Shown piece by piece: positions 1-7,518 of a stretch of 12,105 nucleotides of DNA. Source of the stretch: DATLNF01 sp035536235 (GTDB lineage Bacteria > Actinomycetota > Actinomycetes > BP-191); NCBI GenBank assembly GCA_035536235.1, contig DATLOQ010000158.1:1-12105 (forward strand), in the 5' to 3' direction. The number at the start of each line of letters is the position of its first letter. Position 1 is the first letter of the stretch. The notes under the pieces were generated by a model that was not told the DNA's origin, made no database searches, and worked only from the letters and a program-made list of their open reading frames with translations. The translations under genes were made by a program, and so were the position numbers.

Positions 1-480
1 GAGCTCGCGGCCGCGGAGATCGCGGTCGAACGACGCGAGCTGGCCCGGGCGCCGGAGGCCGAGGAGGCCGAGCTGGCGGCGATCTATCGGGCCAAGGGGC
101 TGACCCGCAGCCTCTCCGTCGCGGTCGCGCGCGAGCTCTCCCGCGACCCCGAGGTCGCCTGGCGGGTGCACGCCCGGGAGGAGCTGGGCATCGACCCGGA
201 CAACCTCCCGTCGCCGTGGACCGCCGCGGCCGCGTCGTTCATCTCCTTCCTCGCCGGCGCCGTCGTACCTCTGCTGCCCTACCTCGCCGGCTTGGATGAC
301 TCGGCGCTCTTCGTGGCCTGTGCGGCGGGCGCTGCCGGGCTGTTCCTCACCGGCGTCGCCGTCAGCCGGTTCACGATCCGCGGTGCGGCCTACACCGGGC
401 TGCGCCAGCTCGCGCTCGGCTCGCTGGCCGCTGCGGTGACCTACCTGGTCGGCTCGGTCGTCGGAGTGGGAGTGGGGTGA
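1..480 (+). CDS. VIT1/CCC1-family metal (Fe2+/Mn2+) transporter, 3' part only
   Basis: The reading frame is open from the first base, so the start lies outside the window and 159 C-terminal residues are visible. Residues 1-65 are a charged cytosolic segment, followed by hydrophobic membrane segments near residues 77-96, 100-120 and 135-157. This matches VIT1/CCC1 carriers, which export ferrous iron or manganese from the cytosol and have a glutamate-rich metal-binding domain between the second and third membrane helices. Glutamates at visible positions 10, 13, 21 and 24 have the 3-8-3 spacing of the metal-binding glutamates known in the plant VIT1 structure. The segment ending HAREELGID (57-65) is typical of bacterial members. 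The last four bases overlap the lgt start (GTGA), so the two genes are probably co-transcribed. The family call is firm. The metal is inferred from the family. Confidence 0.85.
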   Translation, partial: ELAAAEIAVERRELARAPEAEEAELAAIYRAKGLTRSLSVAVARELSRDPEVAWRVHAREELGIDPDNLPSPWTAAAASFISFLAGAVVPLLPYLAGLDDSALFVACAAGAAGLFLTGVAVSRFTIRGAAYTGLRQLALGSLAAAVTYLVGSVVGVGVG

Positions 481-1376
481 CCGGGCCCACCGTTCTGGCG
501 TCGATCCCGTCGCCGCCCCGGTCGGAGATCTCCCTCGGCCCCTTCCCCCTCCGCGGCTACGCGATGGCGATCATCGTGGGCGTCTTCGCAGCGGTGTACA
601 TCGCCGAGCGGCGATGGGTGGCCCGCGGCGGCACGCGCGGCGTCATCGGTGACCTCGCGATCGTCGCCGTACCGGTAGGGATCGTGGGCGGTCGGATCTA
701 CCACGTGCTCACCAGCTGGGAGCAGTACGCCGATGCGCCGATCGATGCGCTGAAGATCTACGAGGGCGGCCTGGGCATCCCGGGCGGGCTCGTCGCCGGT
801 GCGCTGGCCCTCGTGGTGATGGGCCGCCGCCGGGGGATTCGAGCGAGTGCACTGCTCGATGCGGTCGCCCCTGGCGTCGCGGTGGCGCAGGCGATCGGGC
901 GGTTGGGCAACTGGTTCAACCAGGAGCTCTTCGGCCGGCCGACCAGCCTGCCCTGGGCACTGGAGATCGACGTCGAGCACCGCCCTGCTCGGTTCCTCAG
1001 TGAGCCGACGTACCACCCCACGTTCCTCTACGAGCTGCTGTGGAACCTCGCCGTCGCTGCCCTCGTCGTCCTGGCCGAGCGGCGATGGGCGCTGCGGCGG
1101 GGCCGGGCGGCCGCCCTCTATGCCGCCCTTTACGCCGCCGGCCGGTTCGTCATCGAGGGCATCCGCATCGACGAGGCCAACTCTCTCGGCGGCCTGCGCA
1201 CCAACGAGATCACAGCGCTGGCCGTCTTCGTCCTCGCAGTCGGCTACCTCATCGCGACGCGCGGCCGTGGCGCCGACGACCGCCCCGTCGAAGCCCGGCC
1301 ACCCGATGTCACGGAGCAACCGGCGGAGATCGAGCCGTACAGCTCGGCCACCGGCTCGAATCCCTCGGTAGAGTGA
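477..1376 (+). CDS. lgt: Prolipoprotein diacylglyceryl transferase Lgt
   Basis: This inner-membrane enzyme moves the diacylglyceryl group of phosphatidylglycerol onto the lipobox cysteine of prelipoproteins, the first step of lipoprotein maturation. The 299 residues are a usual length for the family. The N-terminus (IPSPP at 10-14, then LGPFPLRGYAM) is typical and supports the GTG start at 477, which overlaps the upstream stop. The Lgt signature GRLGNWFNQELFG spans 141-153 and contains R142, N145 and E150, equivalent to E. coli R143, N146 and E151. YHPTFLYE is at 179-186. GRFVIEG at 222-228 supplies R223 and E227, equivalent to R239 and E243. EGGLGIPGG at 96-104 corresponds to the loop that carries H103 in E. 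coli, but here the position is P102. The C-terminal tail of about 45 residues is hydrophilic and variable. LivJ, encoded just downstream, is one likely client. Confidence 0.96.
   Translation: MTGPTVLASIPSPPRSEISLGPFPLRGYAMAIIVGVFAAVYIAERRWVARGGTRGVIGDLAIVAVPVGIVGGRIYHVLTSWEQYADAPIDALKIYEGGLGIPGGLVAGALALVVMGRRRGIRASALLDAVAPGVAVAQAIGRLGNWFNQELFGRPTSLPWALEIDVEHRPARFLSEPTYHPTFLYELLWNLAVAALVVLAERRWALRRGRAAALYAALYAAGRFVIEGIRIDEANSLGGLRTNEITALAVFVLAVGYLIATRGRGADDRPVEARPPDVTEQPAEIEPYSSATGSNPSVE
1369..1374 (+). promoter_or_regulatory. Possible -10 element (TAGAGT) for the tRNA-Leu gene, inside the end of lgt
   Basis: TAGAGT fits the actinobacterial TANNNT -10 pattern and ends 13 bases before the mature tRNA 5' end, so transcription would begin about 7 bases upstream of the tRNA. 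This is a common arrangement for tRNA genes. No convincing -35 hexamer is visible 17-18 bp upstream (GGCCAC or similar). Read-through from lgt is the alternative. Confidence 0.35.
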
Positions 1377-1387
1377 CCGGGTCCTGA

Positions 1388-1470
1388 GCCGGGATGGTGG
1401 AACGGCATACACGGAGGTCTCAAACACCTCTGCCCGTGAGGGCTTGCGGGTTCAAATCCCGCTCCCGGCA
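1388..1470 (+). tRNA. tRNA-Leu, anticodon CAA
   Basis: A full type II cloverleaf can be folded. The acceptor stem GCCGGGA (1388-1394) pairs with TCCCGGC (1463-1469), with discriminator A1470. The D stem is GTG (1397-1399) with CAC (1410-1412). The anticodon stem GAGGT (1414-1418) pairs with ACCTC (1426-1430) around the loop CTCAAAC, giving anticodon CAA (1421-1423), which reads UUG leucine codons. The long variable arm has a GCCC/GGGC stem with a GTGA loop (1432-1443). The T arm is GCGGG, TTCAAAT, CCCGC (1446-1462). The 3' CCA is not encoded, since CAC follows the discriminator, so it would be added by nucleotidyltransferase. The gene starts 11 bases after the lgt stop. No integrated element or attachment-site duplication is visible downstream. 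Confidence 0.97.
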
Positions 1471-1613
1471 CACATTGTCAGTGCCTATCCACAGGTCGAA
1501 CGGGTCTTCCGCGCGCGGACGGCGCCACCTCGGATCACTTTGTGTGCACAGGCATACCGTAGGTAGAAGTCGAGCCCCGGCGAGGGCTGCGGATCTCGTT
1601 TTGGTAACTACAC

Positions 1614-1634
1614 GTGAGGTCACGACACGGTCAC
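1614..1634 (+). promoter_or_regulatory. Possible operator: GTGAGGTCAC palindrome plus a repeated GGTCAC half-site
   Basis: GTGA-GG-TCAC (1614-1623) is a perfect 10-bp palindrome. Its right half GGTCAC (1618-1623) recurs at 1629-1634, exactly 11 bp on, which is about one helical turn. The element lies about 130-150 bp upstream of livJ and just upstream of the best promoter candidate. This layout is what a dimeric transcription factor would bind, but no regulator gene is present in the window to pair with it. The sequence pattern is seen directly. The function is inference. Confidence 0.3.
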
Positions 1635-1651
1635 AGGGCTGCTACGACGTA

Positions 1652-1681
1652 TTCCACTATGAGGCGTTGGTCGGATACGTT
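1652..1681 (+). promoter_or_regulatory. Weak candidate promoter for livJ (TTCCAC, 18 bp, TACGTT)
   Basis: TACGTT (1676-1681) fits the TANNNT -10 pattern. TTCCAC (1652-1657) is a poor but possible -35, with an 18-bp spacer. This would give a leader of about 70 bases before the livJ start at 1762. Another TANNNT match, TACCGT at 1555-1560, is less well placed. Confidence is low because no element is close to consensus. Confidence 0.25.
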
Positions 1682-1761
1682 GCGCCCGCCCCCCGAATGT
1701 CCGGGAGTGGCGCGCCGATCGGTCGGGTCGGCGGAGAGCTCTCCCACAGAAGGGAGTCCGC

Positions 1762-2988
1762 GTGCGTTCACGCCGGCTCATCAAGATCGTCTCCCCGCTC
1801 ATCCTCGGCGCCATGGCGTTGTCGGCATGTGGCGGAGGTGAGAGCGACGACGACACCTCCGGCAGCAGCAGCGGCGGTGACAACAAGATCGTCAAGATCG
1901 GCCTGATCGCCCCTCTCTCCGGCGACCTGTCCTCGCTGGGCCTCGGCATGCGCAACGCTGTCGAGCTGGCTATTCGACAGGCCAACGAGAAGAAGACCGT
2001 CAAGGGTTACACCCTCCAGCTCGCCGCTGAGGACGACACCGCCACGGCCAACGTCGGTGCTCAGGTCGCCACCAAGCTCGCCGGTGACAACCAGGTCGCC
2101 GCAGTGGTCGGCACGCTCAACTCCAGCGTGGCGCAGCAGGTGCAGCCCATTTTGGACAAGGCCAACATCGCCATGGTGTCGCCGGCCAACACCAACCCCA
2201 CCCTGACCCAGGGCGACAAGCCCGACAACAAGGTGCGGCCCTTCAAGTCCTACTTCCGGGTCGCCACCACGGACGCGGTGCAGGGGCCGTTCGCCGCGCA
2301 GTACGTCTTCAACACGATCGGCAAGAAGAAGGTCGCCGTCGTGCACGACAAGAAGACGTACGGCCAGGGTCTCACCGACGCGTTCAAGTCCGAGTTCACC
2401 AAGCTGGGCGGCACCGTGGTCAGCACGGAGACCGTGGGCGAGAAGGACACCAACTTCGCCGCCGTCATCTCCAAGATCAAGCCGCTCGCACCTGAGCTGG
2501 TCTACTACGGCGGGGAGTTCCCCGTAGCGTCGCTGCTGTCCCCGCAGCTCAAGGCCGGCGGCCTGAAGATCCCGCTGATGGGCGGCGACGGCATCTTCTC
2601 CGGCAAGTACATCGAGACCGGCAAGGCTGCTGTCGAGGGTGACCTCTCGACCTCCGTCGGCGCTCCGGTCGACCAGCTGGACACGGCCAAGCAGTTCGTC
2701 ACCGACTACGAGGCCGCCAAGTTCGCCGAGACCTACGAGGCCTACGGCGCCTACGCCTACGACGCCGCCAACGCCATCATCAACGCGCTGGCCAAGGCGC
2801 TGGACGGCAAGGACGACGTCGCAGCGGCTCGCGCCGACATCATCAGCGCCATCCAGGACACCGACCTCAAGGGTGTCACGGGTGACGTGAAGTTCGACGA
2901 GTTCGGCGACACCACCACCAAGGTGCTGACCGTCTACAAGGTCGTCAGTGGCAAGTGGGCGCCGGAGAAGGTCGACACCTTCAAGTAA
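1762..2988 (+). CDS. livJ: Branched-chain amino acid ABC transporter, substrate-binding lipoprotein (LivJ/LivK type)
   Basis: This is the extracytoplasmic receptor that captures leucine, isoleucine or valine for the LivHMGF importer. The 408-residue product has a lipoprotein signal peptide: basic RSRR at 2-5, a hydrophobic core at 9-20, and lipobox LSAC with C23 as the lipidated residue. A Ser/Gly/Asp-rich linker (24-41) tethers it to the membrane. The mature part is a type I periplasmic-binding fold: KIGLIAPLSGDLSSLG (45-60), ligand-site serines S121/S122 after VVGTLN, SPANTNPTLT (140-149), DKKTYGQG (196-203), GGDG (274-277) and AYAYDAAN (330-337). The GTG start at 1762 is set by AGAAGGGAG five bases upstream. 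Permease and ATPase genes follow in the same direction. Exact specificity within the LivJ/amide/urea receptor group cannot be read from sequence. Branched-chain amino acids are the family default. Confidence 0.92.
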   Translation: MRSRRLIKIVSPLILGAMALSACGGGESDDDTSGSSSGGDNKIVKIGLIAPLSGDLSSLGLGMRNAVELAIRQANEKKTVKGYTLQLAAEDDTATANVGAQVATKLAGDNQVAAVVGTLNSSVAQQVQPILDKANIAMVSPANTNPTLTQGDKPDNKVRPFKSYFRVATTDAVQGPFAAQYVFNTIGKKKVAVVHDKKTYGQGLTDAFKSEFTKLGGTVVSTETVGEKDTNFAAVISKIKPLAPELVYYGGEFPVASLLSPQLKAGGLKIPLMGGDGIFSGKYIETGKAAVEGDLSTSVGAPVDQLDTAKQFVTDYEAAKFAETYEAYGAYAYDAANAIINALAKALDGKDDVAAARADIISAIQDTDLKGVTGDVKFDEFGDTTTKVLTVYKVVSGKWAPEKVDTFK

Positions 2989-3017
2989 GCCGGTCCCGCA
3001 GGACAGACGTGCGGTAC

Positions 3018-3054
3018 GACGGAGGGGCAGGGCGTGATGCCTTGCCCCTCCGTC
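3018..3054 (+). terminator. 16-bp hairpin between livJ and livH (partial terminator or mRNA-stabilising stem)
   Basis: GACGGAGGGGCA (3018-3029) pairs perfectly with TGCCCCTCCGTC (3043-3054). Four more inner pairs, one of them G-T, close a 5-base loop (GTGAT, 3034-3038). The stem lies 29 bases after the livJ stop and 46 bases before the livH start. Only a mixed TCGTCT sequence follows, with no T run, so it is more likely a leaky terminator or a 3'-end stabiliser for livJ mRNA than a full stop. Such a stem fits the need for more binding protein than permease. Confidence 0.7.
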
Positions 3055-3100
3055 TCGTCTAGAGTCGCGCCAACCCACCGCCCGACGTGAGGACCGACGA

Positions 3101-4005
<905 letters not shown>

Positions 4006-4009
<4 letters not shown>

Positions 4010-5712
4010 GCGCCGGTACGGCGGTCGCCCGCCTCAATGCGGAGGTCCAGACTCGGCTCACCGGTCGCGCGGGCCCGACCCTCGTCGCGGGTGCCGTCCT
4101 GGTGATAGCGGGCTCGCTGCTTCCCTGGGTCACCTTCCGCGGCTATCCGGGCAACCTGAAGAGCCCGTTCTTCTTCGGCGACTCGGGCGTGCGGATCTAC
4201 ACCCTGCTGCTCTGCCTGGCGTTCTTGCTCGCGCTCACCCGACTGCCCGGTCGACGCAAGGCCGGTCTTGCTGCGTCGCTCGGCATCGTGGCGATCGCCC
4301 TCGGCACCTTTCTCTCGGTGCTCAACGAGCGCGGTGGGCTAGGTGCCTTCGCGCTCGGCATCGTGCTGACCGGGGTCGGCGGGGTGGTCGCGGTCCTCGG
4401 CTTCCTCGCCCTCCCAGCGGACGACGAGCCGGGACGGTGGCGACGCCGGCCGCAGTGGGTCGAGCTGCTCATCGTCAGCGGTGTCCAGCTGGCCCTGCTC
4501 CTCGTCGTGGTCTACGCCCTCGACGTCGGCACGGACGACGGCGATCGGTCCAGCCGCATCCTCGGGTTCTTCATGTTCCTGATCGCGGCCTGTGCCGCGC
4601 TCAACGCGCTCGGCATCTTCGCCGGGATCTCCACCCTCTATCGCCGCCACCGCGCTGTGACCATCGCAGCCGGCGCGCTCGCAGCTGCGGCATTCCCGTT
4701 CCTCATCTCCGAGGTGCAGGACGGCAGCGCCTACTGGATCCGCGTCGCCGCGTCGATCGGCGTGTTCGCTGCCGCAGCGATCGGCCTCAACATCGTGGTG
4801 GGCCAGGCTGGCCTCCTCGACCTGGGCTACGTCGCCTTCTTCGGCGTCGGTGCCTACGTCGCGGCGCTGCTCGGCAACGCCAACCTGACGACCTCCAGCA
4901 TCGAGCTGCCGTTCTACGTCGTCATCGTGCTCTCGGCCGTCATCGCCGCGGTGTTCGGGCTCGTCATCGGCGCGCCGACCTTGCGGCTGCGGGGCGACTA
5001 CCTCGCCATTGTGACCCTGGGCTTCGGCGAGATCTTCCGGCTGGTGGCCCAGAACTACGACGCGCTCACCCGCGGGCCCAACGGCATCTCCGGAGTGCCG
5101 AACCTCAAGGTGGGCAGCTTCGACTTCGGCGACGGTCACACCGTCCTCGGCGTCGACCTGCCGTACTTCGCCAACTACTACTTCATCGAGCTCCTGCTCA
5201 TCGCGTTCGTCATCCTGGTCTTCACCCGGCTCGCGACCAGCCGCATCGGCCGCGCCTGGGTGGCCATCCGCGAGGACGAGACCGCCGCCGAAGCCATGGG
5301 CGTCAACACGATCTCGATGAAGCTGCTCGCCTTCGCCATCGGGGCGTTCCTGGCCGGCGGTGCTGGCGCGATCAACGCTCATGTGGCCACTCAGGTCTCT
5401 CCCGACTCCTACACCTTCCTCGAGTCGGTCACGCTCCTGGCGGCGGTTGTCCTCGGCGGCATGGGCACGGTGGCCGGAGCGATCCTCGGCTCGGCTGTGC
5501 TGATCGCCCTGCCGGAGAAGCTGCGCACCTTCCAGGACAAGCGGCTGCTCTTCTACGGCGTCGCGCTCATCCTGATGATGCGCTTCCGGCCGACCGGCAT
5601 CGTGCCGAACAGCCGCCGCAAGCTGGAGTTCGAGGACGCCGACCCGACGACAGGTGACGCGATGACGCAAGAACCGCCGCCCTCGCCCGGCAAGGCGGTG
5701 ATGGCGCAGTGA
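4006..5712 (+). CDS. livM: Branched-chain amino acid ABC transporter permease LivM with a long N-terminal membrane extension
   Basis: This is the second channel subunit. The LivM core occupies about residues 245-535: GLNIVVGQAGLLDLGYVAFF (260-279), APTLRLRGDYLAIVTLGFGE (323-342), RGPNGISGVP (356-365), the ATPase-coupling loop AIREDETAAEAMGVNTISMK (420-439), LGGMGTVAGAILG (483-495) and RFRPTGIVP (526-534). Before it lie some 245 residues with about seven hydrophobic stretches (near 24-42, 64-80, 86-106, 112-136, 153-172, 185-207 and 218-235), including a SLLPWVTF motif at 37-44. This makes 568 residues, much longer than the usual 300-425 of the family. The extension is in frame with the ATG that overlaps the livH stop, so it appears genuine. 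Its role is unknown. A hydrophilic proline-rich tail (540-568) follows the core. The last codon overlaps livG (GTGA). Confidence 0.93.
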
Positions 5713-6494
5713 CCACCACGACGGTCGCTGTCGAGCGGGTGCTCGACGCCAAGCAGGTGGTCAAGCAGTTCGGCGGCCTGACCGCCGTCAACAAGGTCGA
5801 CTTCCACGTCGACTCGGGTGAGATCGTCGGTCTGATCGGACCCAACGGCGCGGGCAAGACGACCTTCTTCAACTGCCTCACGGGGCTTGAAGAGCCGACG
5901 GCGGGCGAGATCCGCTACCGCGGCGAGATCTTGTCCGGCAAGCCGGATGCCGTCGTCAAGACCGGCCTGGCCCGCACGTTCCAGAACATCCGGCTCTTCC
6001 AGAACATGACTGCCCTGGAGAACGTCCTGGTCGGCCGGCACTGCCGCACCTCGACGGGGCCGATCTCGGCGATCTTCCGCGGCCCGAAATTCAAGCGGGA
6101 GGAGCGCCAGTCGGTCGAGGCGGCGCGTGGCTGGCTCGAGTTCGTCGGGCTGTCCAAGATCGAGGGGGAGCTCGCGAAGAACCTGCCGTACGGCGACCAG
6201 CGGCGGCTCGAGATCGCCCGGGCACTGGCCACCGATCCCGGGCTGCTCCTGCTCGACGAGCCCACTGCGGGGATGAACCCGATCGAGACCGCCCAGGCGA
6301 TGGCGCTGGTCAACTCGATCCGCGACGCCGGGCTCCCGGTCATCGTCATCGAGCACGACATGAAGTTCATCTTCAACCTGTGCGACCGCGTCGCGGTGCT
6401 CGTTCAGGGCCAGCTCCTGGTGGAGGGCAGTCCGGCGGAGGTGCAGTCCGACCACCGGGTCATCGAGGCCTACCTCGGCGCTCCGGTCGAATGA
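5709..6494 (+). CDS. livG: Branched-chain amino acid ABC transporter ATP-binding protein LivG
   Basis: This is a cytosolic ATPase subunit that powers import with LivF. It has 261 residues. Visible motifs are FGGLTAVNKVDF (21-32), Walker A GPNGAGKT (44-51), the Q-loop ARTFQNIRLF (88-97, Q92), the ABC signature in its LivG form LPYGDQRRLEIARAL (159-173), Walker B LLLLDEPTAGMNP (179-191, catalytic E184) and switch histidine H216 in IEHDMKF. The C-terminal extension with VEGSPAEVQ (238-246) and AYLGAPVE is typical of LivG. All catalytic residues are intact. The GTG start at 5709 overlaps the livM stop, so translation is probably coupled. Confidence 0.95.
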   Translation: MTTTTVAVERVLDAKQVVKQFGGLTAVNKVDFHVDSGEIVGLIGPNGAGKTTFFNCLTGLEEPTAGEIRYRGEILSGKPDAVVKTGLARTFQNIRLFQNMTALENVLVGRHCRTSTGPISAIFRGPKFKREERQSVEAARGWLEFVGLSKIEGELAKNLPYGDQRRLEIARALATDPGLLLLDEPTAGMNPIETAQAMALVNSIRDAGLPVIVIEHDMKFIFNLCDRVAVLVQGQLLVEGSPAEVQSDHRVIEAYLGAPVE

Positions 6495-6540
6495 GCGGCA
6501 CGATGAGAACCCCGACCCACCCGAGACAGGACGACCTCAC

Positions 6541-7257
6541 GTGAGTGCGATGCTCGAAGTGCGTGACCTTCGGGTCGCCTACGGCAAGATCGAAGCGGTG
6601 AAGGGCATCAGCTTCACCGTTGAGGCGGGGCAGGTCGTGACGTTGATCGGCGGCAACGGCGCCGGCAAGACGACCACGTTGCGCACTCTCTCGGGCCTGC
6701 TCAAGCCGATGGCCGGCACGATCACCTTCGAGGGCAAGCCGATCAACTCAGTGCCCGCTCACGAGATCGTGGAGCTCGGCATCGCCCACTCGCCCGAGGG
6801 TCGCAAGATCTTCCCTCGGATGACCGTGCTGGAGAACCTCGAGCTCGGCGCCTTCACCCGCAGCGACGGGCCGGGCATCAAGGAGGACATCGAGCGCGTC
6901 TTCTCGCTCTTCCCGGTCCTCGACGAGCGCAAGACCCAGTCCGCGGGCACGCTGTCGGGAGGCGAGCAGCAGATGCTGGCCATGGGGCGGGCCATGATGA
7001 GCCGACCGCGGCTGCTCATGCTCGACGAGCCGTCGATGGGCCTGTCGCCGATCATGATGCAGCGGATCTTCTCCACCGTGAGCACACTCAAAGAGCAGGG
7101 CACGACCATCCTGCTGGTCGAGCAGAACGCGCAGGCCGCGCTCTCCCTCGCCGACCAGGGCTATGTCATCGAGACCGGGAAGATCGTACTTGCTGACAAG
7201 GGATCGGCCCTGCTGGGCAACGAGGAGGTCCGCAAGGCCTACCTCGGCGAGGACTGA
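6541..7257 (+). CDS. livF: Branched-chain amino acid ABC transporter ATP-binding protein LivF
   Basis: This is the second ATPase of the importer. It has 238 residues, the standard LivF length. Motifs are VRDLRVAYGKIEAVKGI (7-23), Walker A GGNGAGKT (37-44), HSPEGRKIFPRMTVLENL (83-100), signature LSGGEQQMLAMGRA (138-151), Walker B LLMLDEPSMGLSP (158-170) and LLVEQNAQAAL (191-201), where Q195 replaces the switch histidine, as is normal in LivF. It starts 46 bp after livG. GTG at 6541 is preferred, with weak ACAGGA nine bases upstream. ATG at 6550 would remove only three residues and remains possible. It is the last gene of the liv operon. Confidence 0.94.
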   Translation: MSAMLEVRDLRVAYGKIEAVKGISFTVEAGQVVTLIGGNGAGKTTTLRTLSGLLKPMAGTITFEGKPINSVPAHEIVELGIAHSPEGRKIFPRMTVLENLELGAFTRSDGPGIKEDIERVFSLFPVLDERKTQSAGTLSGGEQQMLAMGRAMMSRPRLLMLDEPSMGLSPIMMQRIFSTVSTLKEQGTTILLVEQNAQAALSLADQGYVIETGKIVLADKGSALLGNEEVRKAYLGED

Positions 7258-7280
7258 GCACCGCACCTCTACTGCGCGTG

Positions 7281-7359
7281 CCGAGGCCCGGGCTGCCTTT
7301 GGGTCCACCCACGGCTTCCCCGTCCGCAGGTGTTGTCTACTCGGCCGCCCGGGCCACGG
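7281..7359 (+). repeat. 13-bp inverted repeat (12 of 13 paired) after livF
   Basis: CCGAGGCCCGGGC (7281-7293) and GCCCGGGCCACGG (7347-7359) are inverted copies with one mismatch, separated by 53 bases. Each contains the palindrome GCCCGGGC. It lies 24 bases after the livF stop and could form a stem ending the liv transcript, but it has no T tract and the G+C content makes such repeats likely by chance. No coding sequence is seen in the surrounding 7258-7518 gap. Confidence 0.3.
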
Positions 7360-7472
7360 TGCACCACGCGGGCGCGCGCCGCCCTGACCTGGGTGAGGGG
7401 GCGCTCGACTCGATGGGGCGCGGGGCACCGTATCGTCGTCGTACACCGACCGTCAATGTGATGTTTTCGTTG

Positions 7473-7516
7473 CGCCGCAGGCGATTTGCCGACTTTTGTG
7501 CGGCGGTAGCATCGCC
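7473..7516 (+). repeat. Two interlocking inverted repeats around the decarboxylase promoter
   Basis: CGCCGCA (7473-7479) is inverted as TGCGGCG (7499-7505). GGCGAT (7480-7485) is inverted as ATCGCC (7511-7516). The arms are interleaved, not nested, and straddle the -35 to transcription-start region. They could be operator half-sites. The pairs are read directly. Any regulatory role is inference. Confidence 0.3.
7486..7512 (+). promoter_or_regulatory. Probable promoter of the decarboxylase gene giving a leaderless mRNA
   Basis: TAGCAT (7507-7512) is a good TANNNT -10 element, and exactly six bases (CGCCAG) separate it from the ATG at 7519. Transcription would therefore start at, or within a base of, the first A of the start codon. 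There is no Shine-Dalgarno sequence upstream, as expected for a leaderless message, a class common in actinobacteria. TTGCCG (7486-7491) is a possible -35, although its 15-bp spacer is short. Many leaderless actinobacterial promoters rely mainly on the -10. Confidence 0.55.
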
Positions 7517-7518
7517 AG

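Larger units (their letters stand above)
1471..1761 (+). other. Intergenic region upstream of the liv operon
   Basis: No credible gene is seen in these 291 bases. Short open frames here have no ribosome binding site and no run of Leu, Ile or Val codons that would suggest an attenuator peptide. The region holds an 8-bp palindrome TGTGCACA (1543-1550), the GTGA/TCAC palindrome described separately, a weak promoter candidate, and the livJ Shine-Dalgarno sequence AGAAGGGAG at 1748-1756. No T-rich terminator hairpin follows the tRNA. Confidence 0.6.

Noticed and set aside
1350..1372. T-arm-like sequence GGCTCGAATCCC before the tRNA, suggesting a second or broken tRNA
   Set aside because: The flanks do not form a 5-bp T stem, no other cloverleaf arms fit, and the bases encode the conserved-frame end of lgt.
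1388..1500. tRNA 3' end as an attachment site for an integrated element
   Set aside because: No integrase gene and no second copy of the tRNA 3' end are present in the window, and the flanking genes are housekeeping.
1471..1761. Leucine-responsive attenuator or riboswitch upstream of livJ, suggested by the neighbouring tRNA-Leu
   Set aside because: There is no leader peptide with Leu/Ile/Val codons, no terminator/antiterminator pair and no T-box-like motif. tRNA-Leu adjacency looks coincidental.
1394..1906. Open frame starting within the tRNA and running into livJ
   Set aside because: It begins inside a structured tRNA, overlaps livJ out of frame, has no ribosome binding site and no recognisable sequence.
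1768..3078. Long open frame on the minus strand opposite livJ; similar ones at 4339-5670, 8197-9147 and 9680-11179
   Set aside because: They lie fully opposite genes with clear family motifs, have low-complexity Arg/Gly/Val/Asp composition and no recognisable domain. They are G+C-driven shadows.
7258..7518. Small gene in the gap between livF and the decarboxylase
   Set aside because: Candidate frames are short, arginine/alanine-rich and lack ribosome binding sites. The only structured features are inverted repeats and the promoter.
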